64,000 bases of DNA, taken from positions 86,407,703 through 86,471,702 of the forward strand of contig NC_037681.1 of the NCBI RefSeq assembly GCF_003255815.1, read 5' to 3'. The stretch is from Theropithecus gelada. Lineage: Eukaryota > Chordata > Mammalia > Primates > Cercopithecidae. A program made the translations under genes and the position numbers. Every line of letters starts with the position of its first letter. The stretch's first letter is position 1. Under the pieces are notes generated by a model. That model ran no database searches. It saw nothing but the letters and a program-made list of their open reading frames with translations, and was not told the DNA's origin. Positions 46,796-58,676 of the stretch are shown here, piece after piece.

Positions 46796-47103
46796 TCTTT
46801 TTTTTTTTTTTTGAGACAAGGTCTTGCTTTGTTGCTCAGGCTGGAGTGCAGTGGCATGATCATGACTCACTGCAGCCCTGACCTCCTGGGTTCAAGTGAT
46901 CCTGCTGCCTCAGCATCCTGAGTAGCTGGGGCTATAGGCATTTGCCACCATATCTGGCTAATTAAACTTTTTTTTTTTTTTTTTTTAGAGATGGGGTTTT
47001 ACTATGTTGTATAGGCTGGTATTGAACTGCTGGGCTCAAGCAATCCTCTCACCTTGGCCTCCCGAAGTAGTGGGATTACAGGTGTGAGCCACTGCCCTCA
47101 GCC
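46796..47103 (-). mobile_element. AluJ-like SINE
   Basis: Minus-strand, diverged Alu with a long T-rich middle linker (about 46970-46986). Confidence 0.92.
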
Positions 47104-47941
47104 ATGATACAATTTTTTAAAGCTTCTGGGGCTGATCCAGGGATAACAGTAACATAGGTTTAGTGGGGGAGAAGGGAATAGCCTTGACTTTAAGGAATCA
47201 TCGTGAGTTTTCATCATCAACTCTCATTTAAAGAATTTCCCAAGATCTCTGTATGTGTGCGTTTTTGTTAGAATACCCAGTTAAATAGGGCGAGTCTTAG
47301 TATTTGAATAGACTGAGACAAAGAGCTGCTTTCTGACATTTGTGTGTGTGGGTCTCATCACTCTCCCATCAACCTCCAAACATTTATTGAACATTCAGTA
47401 CACACAGGGGCGAGGTGGGCCTCCTTTCCTAGAATGACCACTCCATCTTTTCTGACCGTGGATAACAAGATCACCCCATCTCTACCTCTGAAGTAAAGGC
47501 TATAGTAACTTGCAAATGACTAGAATGTCTCAGCATCCCTGAGTTATGGTTCACAATGGGGATATTAATAGTTTTGGAGATTAAATGAAGTAATAGATAT
47601 TAAGCCCTTAGTTATTTTTGTTAAAGTTATTATTTTTATCATTACTGGTCATGGGCCAACTGCCTACTTGGATCTGACCTTAACCATGTATCTTTCACAC
47701 CTTCTCTCTTGCCTTCCTGTAGAGCGAGGCTCATTTTTGTTTCTAGTGTAATCATGGATGATATATATTTTTTCTGTTTAATTATTTCTTTAATATTTTT
47801 CAAAATATAAATAACTTTTTTTGCACTATATTGGAATATTAAAATGATTTGGCCCAAAAGTTTGAGGTTGAGTATGTATTTATGTCCTAATGGTCAGAAG
47901 AGAATATAATCCTGAAAATAAGTAAGTCTGGTAGACCTAGG

Positions 47942-48133
47942 GAGTGGTTCTCTGTGGGTGATTTCCCCTGCAAACCCCACCTCCCAGGGGGCACTTGGCA
48001 ATGTCTGGGACATTTTTTTGATTGTCATAACCAGGGGGAGGGTGCTACTGGCATCTAGCAAGTAGAGTCTATGGATGCTGCTAAACATTCTACAATGCAC
48101 AGGATAGCTCCCATTCATTTTTAAACGCAAGGA
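47942..48133 (+). mobile_element. MER5A, left part
   Basis: Starts ggagtggttctctgtgggtg and runs through ggtgctactggcatctagca and taaacattctacaatgcaca. It is interrupted by an MLT1 LTR and ends at 48680-48716. Confidence 0.85.
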
Positions 48134-48657
48134 TGGTTTTAGTGATTGCTGCCATAACAAATTACCACACACTTAGTGGCTTAGAACAAAACAGGTTTAT
48201 TATCTTCTACTTCTATTGGTCAGACGTCTGACATGGGGCTCACTGGGCTAAAATCAAGGTGTCATCAGGGCTCCCTTTTTTTGGAGGCTCTAGGGGAGGA
48301 TTCATTCCCTTGCCATTTCCAGCTTCTAGAGACTGCCTGCATTCGTAGCCTTGGGCCTGCCCCCCAACCCCCTCATATTCAAAGCCAGCAATCCTGAGTC
48401 CAGTCCCTTTCGTGCTTCAAATCTCTCCTGCCTCTTCCATGATCACATTTCTCTGACCATCTGTTATGCCTCCTCCTTCCATGGCTAAGGGCCACTGTGA
48501 TTACACTGGGCTGACCCAGGTAATCCAGGATAACCTCCCTATTTTAAGGATTAGCCACCTTAGTTCCATCTACAAACTTGAATTTCTTTCGCCATGTGAT
48601 GTGACATTCACAGATTCCAGGGACAACTTTGTGGGGGCTACCATTCTGTCTAAACAG
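48134..48657 (-). mobile_element. MLT1-type LTR inserted in MER5A
   Basis: Minus orientation: attgctgccataacaaatta, gctaaaatcaaggtgtcatc, ccagcttctagagactgcct, and the closing ctaccattctgtctaaaca. MER5A sequence on both sides proves the order of insertion. Confidence 0.85.
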
Positions 48658-48679
48658 CCCAAGATAAAAAATTAATTCA

Positions 48680-48716
48680 GTCCCAAATGCCAAGAGTGCT
48701 GAGGTTGAGAAACCCT
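48680..48716 (+). mobile_element. MER5A, right part
   Basis: Ends gtgctgaggttgagaaaccc tg, the MER5A right terminus. With 47942-48133 it rebuilds one element split by the LTR. Confidence 0.8.
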
Positions 48717-50640
48717 GTCTTAGAGAAAGCTTTCTAGTCTTAGAAGCTGGGTCTTTCACTCAATGCGGATAAAAGAAAAAGATAAGCTACCTGTAAACTG
48801 ACTCACTTTTGAAGTGTTAACATCACAGCACATTTAATAATTTGGACAATTAGCATTAAAAGCCACTGCTGGCCAAGATATGATGATAACTTAGTCTATG
48901 CAGTGAGGAAGTGAAAAATCTCCTATTAAATAAATGAAGCAGCAGCTTCTGGTAACATATAACAAACAAACATATGAAACAGAATATTCATCTTTTCTTC
49001 AATGGGAATAACACATGACAAAAGTGAGGCTTTCTTCACATTGTTTGTTTGTAGAAAATTCATCTCCACCGAGGCCTTATGTTAAATTTGCTCTCTGATG
49101 TTAGCATTTCCAGGATGCACAGGGCCACTGGAGTATGTTCTTATGATCTTGCCATTTATTTACCTTGATACAAAACTCCAATTACTGTCAGAGATGCTTC
49201 TTGTTAAATATGGTAAGATCTCCAGCTTCTGAGAGTGTGAATATGTATTTGATTCTCTGGGGTCAGGCTCAGATGGAAGTTAAGGCATAAGAGTTCTGGG
49301 GATGTGGGTGCAAATTAATTAAATGTCTAAAGATAACCATGGAGGAAGTTTGGGCTTTAGAGAAAAGGCTGAAACTCAGGAAGAGAAGATTGTGTAGCAA
49401 GAGACTGTAAGGTTGGTTTTTTCTTCCACTGACGCCTTCTTTCCTGGTCTTGTGTGGTGTGTGTGTGTGTGTGTGTGCGCGTGCGCACGCTTGTGTGTGT
49501 GTGCATGCTCATGCACACGTGCTTGCTCATTTACTCTAAGTATTACTGTGCTTTTCTGTTGCTTTCTTGTATCTTTCAATGCCTAAAGCAACTCTTGGAT
49601 TATCCAAATTTGGGAATCAGAATATAGCATATAATTTCCAAAGACATCGGGGAGACTGTTCTCCAGATAAAATATTGGAATTCTCCTGATATATTCAAAC
49701 TGTCATATTTAGTTACTGGCTTTCTTTGGGCAATCCAACTCTATTTTATTCATGGGCTATTCTAAAAATACAATCAAAGGACACCTACTGGCTACAAGCA
49801 ACTTTGCCCATGTCTAGTAGGGCTGTGAAGAATGGTTTGAATTTAGTGCAGATGCAGGAAAATATGTGCTGTCATCAAGAGCCTATCACACTTTCAACTT
49901 ATAAAATATCTTGACTGGAGTCTGGCCAGAGTGAGTATGAGGTGGAAACTTTAGTGAGGATGAATGTATTGGGTCAGATAAAGTAAGGACTGAAGCGGAT
50001 CTTCAGTAGACTATAAATTGAACAGAATGGGATACTATTATTTTTGGCTCAATAAGTAGAAAAATGTTACTATGCTTATCTTTTCTTCCATTTTTTGACT
50101 TGCATTTAGTCTCTATTTTAGGGTTATATATATTTTTTTATTTCTGGCAGCCACAGAGACCTGCTTTGGGGAAGCACTGGAGTTCTGTGGTTCTGAATGT
50201 GAAAAAGAAATGATGCATCATTGTTGTTGCCATGCTGGGGAATTTTCTGGGGAAACATTTCCATTCCTTCATAGAAATCTGTTCTGCGCTTAGGCCTAGG
50301 AGAATGATCATTTCCTAGGTATAAAGCACATGCCTGCAGCAGCTCAGTTATACTTTATAACCCCAGAGCATATAAACAATTTGATTTGGAAAGCCAGTTA
50401 AGTTCTTCCTTTGCATTCCATCTTATCGGCAGCGTAAGTTGTTTTGCCATCCTCCTCTGGTATGGAGAAGATAAAGGCAATGCATTTTTAGTTATAGGGG
50501 TAATGCGTTTTCAGCCTTATCTGAAGAAATGACCTTTTGCATGATTGTTATTAGCACATAGGGGTTGTAATATGTCAAAACCCCAAAGACATACCAAGAC
50601 TCAAATGCAAAGTGATAGGAAAGATTTCGAAAACCACGGT
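48717..50640. other. Repeat-poor stretch with a GT/GC repeat
   Basis: Nothing coding recognised. Contains the purine-pyrimidine alternating repeat listed separately. Short frames have no support. Confidence 0.5.
49452..49520. repeat. GT microsatellite with palindromic GC core
   Basis: (GT)n runs flank gcgcgtgcgcacgc (49477-49490), which includes the perfect 12-base palindrome gcgtgcgcacgc. Strict purine-pyrimidine alternation favours Z-DNA. Confidence 0.9.
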
Positions 50641-50647
50641 GTAGGGT

Positions 50648-50833
50648 GGTAGTTTCAAATCAAAGGGTGCATCAGACTCTCCTAGCATGCTTGTTAAAGC
50701 ACAGATTGCGGGACCTCATCCCCAGAGTTTCCAATTCAGTAGATCTAGGGTGCTGCCCTAGAATGTGCATTTCTAACAAGTTCTCAGGGAATGCTGCTGC
50801 TGCTGGCCCAGGACTGCACTTTGAGAACCAGTG
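50648..50833 (+). mobile_element. MER20 DNA transposon
   Basis: Near-complete plus-strand MER20: gcatcagactctcctagcat, ccagagtttccaattcagta, gcatttctaacaagttctca, ending actttgagaaccagtgg. Confidence 0.9.
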
Positions 50834-50839
50834 GCATAG

Positions 50840-50935
50840 TCGGTAGACATAGGCTTAATGATTTTGAATCTGGCTTCCACCATTTCCAGCTGTTTAACTT
50901 TTGGCAAGTTCCTTAATCCCTTACTGCCTAATTCC
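50840..50935 (+). mobile_element. MIR SINE, left part
   Basis: Plus-strand MIR 5' half: gaatctggcttccaccattt then ttggcaagttccttaatccc. Its 3' half lies at 51375-51510. Confidence 0.65.
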
Positions 50936-50937
50936 TT

Positions 50938-51374
50938 GGACCAATGTTACCTGGGACCCTGAAGTCCTGGGTCGGTGTCCTATTCATACCTGCTGAATCA
51001 AAATTTGCATTTTTTTTTTTTTTTTTTGAGACAGAGTCTCGCTCTGTCCCTGAGGCTGGAGTGCAGTGGCATGATCTCTGCTCACTGCAACCTCCATCTC
51101 CCAGGTTCAAGAGGTTCTCGTGCCTCAGTCTCCTGAATAGCTGGGATTACAGGCGTGTGCCACCACCTGGCTAATTTTTGTTATTTTAGTAGAGATGGGG
51201 TTTCACCATGTTGGCTAGGCTGGTCTGAACTCCTGACTCAAGCAATCTGCTGGCCTCGGCCTCCAAAAGTGCTGGGATTCCAGGTGTGAGCCACCACACC
51301 CGGCTTCAAAATTTGCATTTTATCAAGATCCTCAGCTCATTCGTTTACACATTAAATTTGATAAGCACAACTTA
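50938..51374 (-). mobile_element. MER20-like element split by an Alu
   Basis: Left piece (50938-51010) reads ttacctgggaccctgaagtc and cctgctgaatcaaaatttgc. The right piece (51306-51374) reads ttgcattttatcaagatcct, then acattaaatttgataagcac. Together they make a minus-strand MER20 lying inside the MIR. Confidence 0.55.
51011..51305 (-). mobile_element. AluS-like SINE
   Basis: Minus-strand Alu with duplication tcaaaatttgcat (50998-51010 and 51306-51318), inserted in the MER20-like element. The 76-aa plus frame over it is antisense Alu. Confidence 0.95.
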
Positions 51375-51510
51375 GTTTCACTTCTTATTTTTATTTTCTG
51401 TAAAATGGGAATAGTACTTATTTCTTCCCAGGGTGTTCTCAAATGAAATGCATGTCAAGGGCTTAGCAGTAGTGCCTGGCACAAAATGTGCCCTCAATGA
51501 ATGTTACCAC
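51375..51510 (+). mobile_element. MIR SINE, right part
   Basis: Plus-strand MIR 3' half: ttctgtaaaatgggaatagt, then agtagtgcctggcacaaaat and ccctcaatgaatgtta. Confidence 0.75.
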
Positions 51511-51827
51511 TTAAAGTTATTAAGCTGATTTGGGATGGAAAAGCCAGCAAGTTCTCTCCTTATAGTAACGGGTTTGTTAAAGGTAAAATTTGTGTGTTTC
51601 TACTTTATTTTCACTTTTTTCCTTCCCTTTTTGCCCTTAAGCTCATCTTTTATGGGTTTCTAGTTTCTTCGGGCCCACAAATGTTGAGTGACTGTTGTGG
51701 GTTTGAGGGCAATATGTTTCCTATTTTACCCACTTTATCACATAAGTCTTCTACTAAAGCATCTTCAATTATCTTGGGGCAGTGTGGGGAAATTCTGAAA
51801 GCAAAATTAGTAGTAAATTGAAAGATG

Positions 51828-52225
51828 TGTCTTAGTCCATTGTGCTGCCATAAAGGAATGCCCGAGGCTGGGTAATTTATAAAGAAAAAAGGTTGATTTG
51901 ACTCACAATTCTGCTGGCTGGAAGGTTCAAGACTGGGCATCTGGTGAGGACCTCAGGCTGCTTCCACTCCTGCAGGAAGACAGGTCTCTGTGTGTGCAGA
52001 GACCACAGGGAAAGAGAGGCATCAGGCAGGGGCCAGTGGCAGGTTCTCTCAACAACCAGTTCTCATGGAAGCGGTGAGTGACAACTCACTCACTCCTGAG
52101 AGACGGGCACTGCATCATTCATGGGGAATCCACCCCAGACCCAAACACCTCCGACCAGGCTCCACCTCCAACACTGAGATCAGATTTCACCATGAGATTT
52201 GGTGGAGCCAAACAAACCGTATTCA
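51828..52225 (-). mobile_element. MaLR (MST/MLT-type) LTR
   Basis: Minus orientation: gtcttagtccattgtgctgc, gaggctgggtaatttataaa, and caccatgagatttggtggag at the right. Solo LTR. The 145-aa plus frame 51990-52427 is antisense LTR. Confidence 0.75.
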
Positions 52226-54516
52226 AACTATAGCAGCACATCTGACTAGCACTTTGGAAAGCGCTATGGGAGAAGGTCTTAAAGCCAGGCAGATTTCAAT
52301 AGGATGTAGACACCAAAAAAAGTTGGGGATTGCCATTAGACTCTCTCCCCTTCCCCTTTCCCACTCTTTCCCATTCAATTCTAAAATTGTTTTCAGAATT
52401 TTGTTAGGTTATTTTGCCCAACTATGACCTAGAAAAGATTGATATGCCTTAAGAAGTTTTCTTTGCAATGAAGCATTTCAAGGTTTCTTGGGGAGGCTCA
52501 GTGCTCTAACTCCTGAAGACCTGGTCCAGCCAGGGTGGGCCTCTGAATCCTCTTTGTTTGCTCCTGGAATCTGGCTCTAAACAGCAGGTGCTCTAGCTTA
52601 GAGTGAAGGGTGTCACCTCTGGTGCTGTAATTAGTGGGCCTGGTGTCTGGTCTGGGACTAACATACCTTGGGCAGATTCCTCATCTTTAAAGGGGAATCC
52701 TTATATTTTTCCTGCCTCTATTCCAAGGTTGTAGTGAATACAATATGGAGAGATGCCTTGAATATCAACAACATTGTTTTATCATTGTCAGTTTTATCAT
52801 TGTCTGTTGGGCAGACCCCTGGGATGCAAGAGTAGAGCAGTCTTCAGAGAAATTGGAGTGCACTGGTGTCAGATGTCTGCTCCCTAAACTCTGACTGGTG
52901 AGGTTTTATTGAGAATGGTTGTGAAGACATTGGCTCATAAAGGCTGGGCGTACACACATGAAGAAGGTCTGGGCTGTTTCTAATTTCTGCAGTTTGGAGA
53001 CTGGCAACCTCCTTTCAATGTTCAGCAGGTCAGACACTGCTGAGAGAAGCCTGAGGCAGTGACAGCTGCAGCTGACCTTGCAGAGAGCAGAAGCCAACTT
53101 TTTCACTGGATGAGCAAGCCACTTTGTCCTCAGTTTCCCTTTGATGGAACCTCTGCCACCTGCCAAGCGCCGTCTGTATCCTGAATGCCATAGCAGGTTG
53201 TCCCATAGGGAGGGCAGGTCATAAAGGGTTAAAGAAGATACCATGACTTGAATTTAACAAGTCTATGGCTAGGGGTTCAGTTAAGACCACCTCTTGTTTG
53301 ACCACCAACCAACATTCCCTGCTTCAGCTTTGGCTCCTTAAAGGATGTGAGAGGTCATCTTACTAGGAAGCTTTTATATGCCCATTTAGATTACTAAACA
53401 AACAAACAAACAAATGATATTTGACTGCAGCCCTGCTAGCAAGCCTTTCCTCTTAGGGAGAAATTACAGTTCTTGACTCTATCACATACCCTCCATGGCT
53501 GACTCCTGGTTTCTTATGAAAATTCCCATCCTTGAATTTTCCCCCCTTGGGTTAGCTCACCTTCTTGGATAAGAACAGGTTTTCTTCTTTCTTGCATATT
53601 ATCCTCGTTCCTGACTCTCCCTTGCTGCATTGCTGATTTACATTTCCAGTATTGACTCCAACCTTCCCATCTGTCATCTCATCATTCTAACCTCTTTTAC
53701 TGCAGATGCTGGAAAACAAAAAGCTACTTGAAAAGACTCCCTTAGAGTTCAGTTTCTGTGTACTATGTTGGTTCTACCTATGTACAAGAGTAGGTTTCAA
53801 AGCGGAGTAGGATGGAGTGAAAGGCAGGGTATGAGGCATTCACTTTTTGGTGTAGATCAGGAGTACTGTGTTCTACACCACACCTTCCTGCTGGCTGCAG
53901 TGGTGATATTTTCCTCCATTGTGGCAGGACATTGGGAATTACTCCTGGAAGCTCTGCATTGGTGTTTTAAGCTACCTAATGCCTAGCAATGAATCACTTT
54001 GTGCTGAAACTAGCTAGAGTGGTTTCTGTTGGCTGAAGCTGAATCCTAACTGATATACTGACTGGATACTTGCTATCTTCCCCAATATAATTCACCAGCT
54101 TTCACACCTGTATTCTTGGCCAGCCAGCCAATCTTACCACTAGAACCACAGCACCTGTTATTTCGGTCTGATAGGGGTCTTCCCCCTTATTTTCAGGTAC
54201 ATTTCCTGGCATGAACTCTGCTGCTACCACCGCCAATCAAGCCATGTCCTGGGGCTTGAACAATCAGAAGGTGGTACTGAACAGAAATTGTTTAAATTCA
54301 GGATGTGAATGGATGAGTTATCTGTGAGTTTACTTAGTTTCCTGGCCTAATCCTTTTTGGACGTTTCAAATGCATTGGTGTGTTGGAGGCTGATCAGAAA
54401 TTCTCCACCTTTCTTTCTTATTAGATATCTGAAACTTTCAAGACATCTGAAATTGTTCACTCATTCATTTATCGTATTTTAAAAACATTACCTTTTTAAG
54501 CAAATGAGAAGGGCAC
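52226..54516. other. Mostly unassigned stretch
   Basis: A weak plus-strand MIR-like segment is at about 52610-52760 (cctcatctttaaaggggaat). An (AAAC)4 run is at 53397-53414. Frames at 52906-53244 (-) and 53765-53986 (+) have no domain. Confidence 0.45.
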
Positions 54517-54871
54517 TATATTAGTCTGCTCTCACGCTGCTAATAAAGACATACCGAGACTGTGTAATTTATAAAGGAAAGAGGTTTAACTGACTCACAG
54601 TTCCACATGGTTGGGGAGGCCTCATAATCATGGCAGAATGCAAATGAGGAGGAAAGTCATGTCTTACATGGTGGCAAGTAAGAGAGCTTATGTAGGGGAA
54701 CTCCCATTTATAAAACCATCAGATCTCATGAGACTTATTCACTACCATGAGAACAGTATGCGGGAAACTGCCCCCATGGTTCAATTATCTCCACCTGGCC
54801 CCACCCTTGACATGCGGGGATTATTACAATTCAAGGTGAGATTTGGGTGGGGACACAGCCAAACCATATCA
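54517..54871 (-). mobile_element. MST/THE1-type solo LTR
   Basis: Minus orientation: tattagtctgctctcacgct, cgagactgtgtaatttataa, ending acagccaaaccatatca. A perfect 5-bp duplication ggcac (54512-54516 and 54872-54876) flanks it. The 122-aa plus frame 54611-54979 is antisense LTR. Confidence 0.93.
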
Positions 54872-54876
54872 GGCAC

Positions 54877-57800
54877 TTTTCATTTCAAAAATGGCTGCAT
54901 ATGCAATTTTCTAGGTGTATTAAATAGTATCCCTAAGGGAATCTTTTCTGAAGAATTGAATGTATGTGTAGAGGAGTAAATAAAGTGAGGACATTTGAGG
55001 AATCAGGCATATCAAGGAACATCCAGAGTCACACTGAGGACTCTGACTTGAACTTTGTAGTTGTGGATTTTTCGGGTGGGCTCTGTTCCACTGGTGCAAA
55101 AAAAAAATCTCAAAAAAGTTCAGAGCCTGTCCATCAAAGCCTGTTGGAAGAGGGTGCCTGGTGATATGTCTTGGTTAGAGAGGGGTTCTATATATGCAAA
55201 ACACACACACACACACACACGTGTACATACACACTTGAGTTGTTCCTTTCAAGGGTGTAACAGTCTTTGCCTTTCATCACAATCCATTCCTGGAAATTCT
55301 GTTATAAAGCAGTCACATTTTCCCATAAGAACAATATAATAATTGGGCATTGCAATCCTGACCAAAGACTTGCCATTAAATAAACCATAGATGTGGTAAA
55401 AATATGTCGTAAAAGCAAAGATGCGACAGCTGTAAACCTTTGTAATAATTTTAAAGAATAAAATTACGCTCTGTCATATAAATGGGCTCAAATATACTAT
55501 ACACATTGATTATATAAGAAATTTCGATGAACTATAAAGTCTATATAACATAAAAAGTACAAATCTAGTGCATCATAAATTTGACCTAAAACTAATATTC
55601 TAGCTATAATAAACATTAAACATTTAATTAAGAATCATTTTTCTTTCCTTCTTGAAAGTGAAGAAGACATTTACTACTATATGATTCAAACAGCCTAGGT
55701 TTCTCGACAAGAGCCAACCATATGCCTTCTTATCTCAGTGAACTTCCCTTAACAAGTAGAGGCATTACAGAAAGCCTCCCAATGACCTTGACACCATAGC
55801 CCATGGAAACACTTGTTGCCACTAGACAGCAAGTTTCAAGCTACTGAATGGGGGAAATGTGGGTATTATAAAGGATGATATAGTTTTGTTCTAAGGCATG
55901 CTGAATGAATGGATAGTTACATTGGAAAAAGTGAGGTCTGAGGGCTGCATTGGTATAGTTTTGAGACTTGAGCTTGCTGTAAACTCTAGAGTTTTCTGTT
56001 AACAACACATTTCATGTTTATTCAATGCTTTAGTGCTTAATGACTTAGAAAGAACATCCACACCTTCAGTAGCCATATGGTGCTCTTCAGTTTCTCTTTA
56101 GAAGAGCAAGTTCAAGAGATGTCAACAGCTCTGCCACTATTTTCTTAATAAAGCAAAATTGAAAAATCACTAAAAATAACATTAGCTCATTTCTGTTAAA
56201 TATAACCCTTGAGTATGTGTTGTAATGCCGTGCTTTCTGGTTCACAGCTTCTCGTACCTGGAGTAGTGCCTGGCATGTGATTGGTGCTCAATAGATATTT
56301 GTTGAAACAAAGAAATAAAAAAGAGAGAGAGAAGGAGGAATAAAAAATTTCTCAAATATGAGCTTTAACTACTACAGGGCTCCCAGGACAAACCTTAGAG
56401 TATGCTTACAGAGAGGATGCCTTGAGTAAGTCAGAAAAACTGGACTCCCAGGAGTGGTTCAGGGTAGTCCATCCAGCAGAAGAATAACCAGCCAATTCAA
56501 ATTCAAATTCAGCAAGGTGAATATAGAGGAAATCAGTTGAGTAGAATCCAGGGTCAGGCAGTTTAAGAACCAATATGATTCAAGAAATTAGGTGAGATAT
56601 GCATCATCTGCCCCGTCTTTCTCATTTAGTCTCCCCAGATATTCTTGTCCAATCCACTTTTCATCCACTTCAACTTGCACCTATAATCCAATAATCCTTA
56701 AACCCATCTTTTGAGTCCAACCTCTCATCTCAGCCCTAGAGCCTTATATATGAATATCTACTGGATATATCTGTCTGACTCTCCCAAAGATACCTCAAAT
56801 TCACCTTATTCAGTACTAAATTTGTTTCGTCTTTTCTCACTCCAAATGTGAATATCTTTCTACTTTTACTTTCTTGGTGAAAAGCTAAAATCTTCCTTCA
56901 TTGGACTTTCTTGAGTTAAAGAGAAGTGTGTCTGAACAAGTTTGAATTCTTTTCACTGCTGTCATCCTGTCTTAGTTTTCAGGTGAAAGGCACTCAGCAT
57001 CCAGGGTCTTGGCTAGCAGGTTCTGTTGTGTTGTTCTGTATGCTGGAAACAATTTCTTAAGAGCTATACATACTGGGAATCATACCATTTTGGAAAAAGC
57101 CTCTTGCAGTGTGTATCAATGGTGTTTTCAACACATTTTAAGAATAGACTTATGGTGTTAAAGTGGATTAACTCTGGGGAGGGTGGCTGAAGGAAGATTT
57201 AGGAAATGCCTGGGACTGAGGTGTTTCCTGGGATACAGAATGTTCAGTGTTAAAACCAGGACAGGCTTGGGCAAGCTGGTGTGGCTGGTCATCCTATGAA
57301 GGAATGTTTTCCTTACTTTAAGAATAGGAAGAAAGTCAATAAAAGTGATGCGTAGAAAATCTGGTGGTTGACATAAAGTCTTTTTGGCCATATCAACACA
57401 TAAGAGTGACAATACTATTTTTTTATTAACTTGTTTAGATAGTGAGAATCAATAGATTTGTAATGCTGTACCATTTAAAAGCATTTTCACTGATAGAAGA
57501 TACAGATTTGTGAAAGTATTTACTGTTGAATTAATGAGCTGCTTGCCTATATCCAGATAATTAATACAGAGAATAAAAAGGAATATTTAAAAATATTAAT
57601 ATTCCCTATTCAGGCAAATATTCCATTCATTACAATGGGCATTTTGAATTACTTAAAAATAGTTGGCTTTTATGGTCAATTGGCTATAGCTATGTTACTG
57701 GTAATAAACCATAAATCTTAATGCATCACCTTTTGAGACCAACAGGGATGATATTTTAAGGTAAAGAGAATATGGAAGAATTTATACAGCATGCCAATTT

Positions 57801-58084
57801 CATTGTAATTCTTATTAATAAATTAGCAAGGAAGAGGTAGCAAAACGATGAATTGCTGGAATTCATTAAATTGAGAATAACTCTCTTTGTGCTTGAGCCA
57901 ATTATTTCTAAGATAGAGTGCTTGGAGGAGGCAGTAATATCCAGAGCTAAGATATCATAAAAGTGGGGGAAAAATCACTAGTGGGATATCATAGCAGTGA
58001 CCGTCATCTAGGAATTATAATCCTAGTTAAAGGCTAACTGAAAATGAACTTGCCCAATTTCCCAGAAAGCTCACTTTGTATTTT
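54877..58084. other. AT-rich, repeat-poor stretch
   Basis: No gene recognised. Contains a CA repeat (55200-55234), an L2/MIR tail (tggagtagtgcctggcatgt, about 56260-56310) and an old repeat at 56660-56860 (tcaaattcaccttattcagt type). The second copy of the 14.5-kb repeat is listed separately. Confidence 0.45.
57186..57300 (+). repeat. Old unassigned interspersed repeat, copy 2
   Basis: Shares gtttcctgggatacagaatg and cagtgttaaaaccaggacag with 14532-14625 in the same order. The 84-aa minus frame 57158-57412 crosses it. Confidence 0.45.
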
Positions 58085-58260
58085 AGTGGTTAAGTGTGGA
58101 GATTGCCTGAGTCCTCATTATGTGTGAAACCTTGTGCATTTTAGCTATACTCTTCAAGCCTTGATTCTTCCATCTGTAAAATTAGAGTAGTTACCTCTTG
58201 AGCTGTTGGGTTGAGACAATGAATATAAAATTGTTAACGGGATGCCTTAAAGTGTTAGTT
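58085..58260 (+). mobile_element. MIR SINE
   Basis: Degenerate plus-strand MIR: ttagtggttaagtgtggaga, then ttcttccatctgtaaaatta. Confidence 0.6.
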
Positions 58261-58337
58261 GATTTTATTTCGCATTATACATTATTATATATTAAGTATA
58301 ATATAATGTATAACTGTTATGTGTAATATATTTATAA

Positions 58338-58676
58338 TGTATTTGAGCTGCTATAACAGAATCCTATAGACAGGGTGGCTTAAACAACAGACATTTATTT
58401 CTCCCAGTTCTAGAGGCTGGGAAGTCCAAGATCAAGATGCCAGCAGTTTTGGTTCTTGGTGAAGGCTCTCTTCCTGGCTGTATTCTCACATAATGGAAAG
58501 AGAGCAAGCTCTGGTGTCTCTTTCTCTCCTTATAAGGGCATAATCCTACCATGGGGCCTCTACCTTCATGATCTCATCTAAATCTACTTTCCAAAGGCCC
58601 CATATCCTAATATTATCACATGGGGGATTAGGGCTTCAACATATGAATTTTAGAAGGGATAAAAATTCAGTCCTAG
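58338..58676 (-). mobile_element. MLT1/MST-type LTR
   Basis: Minus orientation: gagctgctataacagaatcc, ggcttaaacaacagacattt, cccagttctagaggctggga, ending near aaattcagtcctaga. It lies next to an AT-rich, partly palindromic stretch (58264-58337). Confidence 0.75.

Noticed and set aside
51990..52427. 145-aa plus-strand frame
   Set aside because: Antisense to a MaLR LTR and unsupported beyond it.
54611..54979. 122-aa plus-strand frame
   Set aside because: Antisense to the MST solo LTR at 54517-54871.
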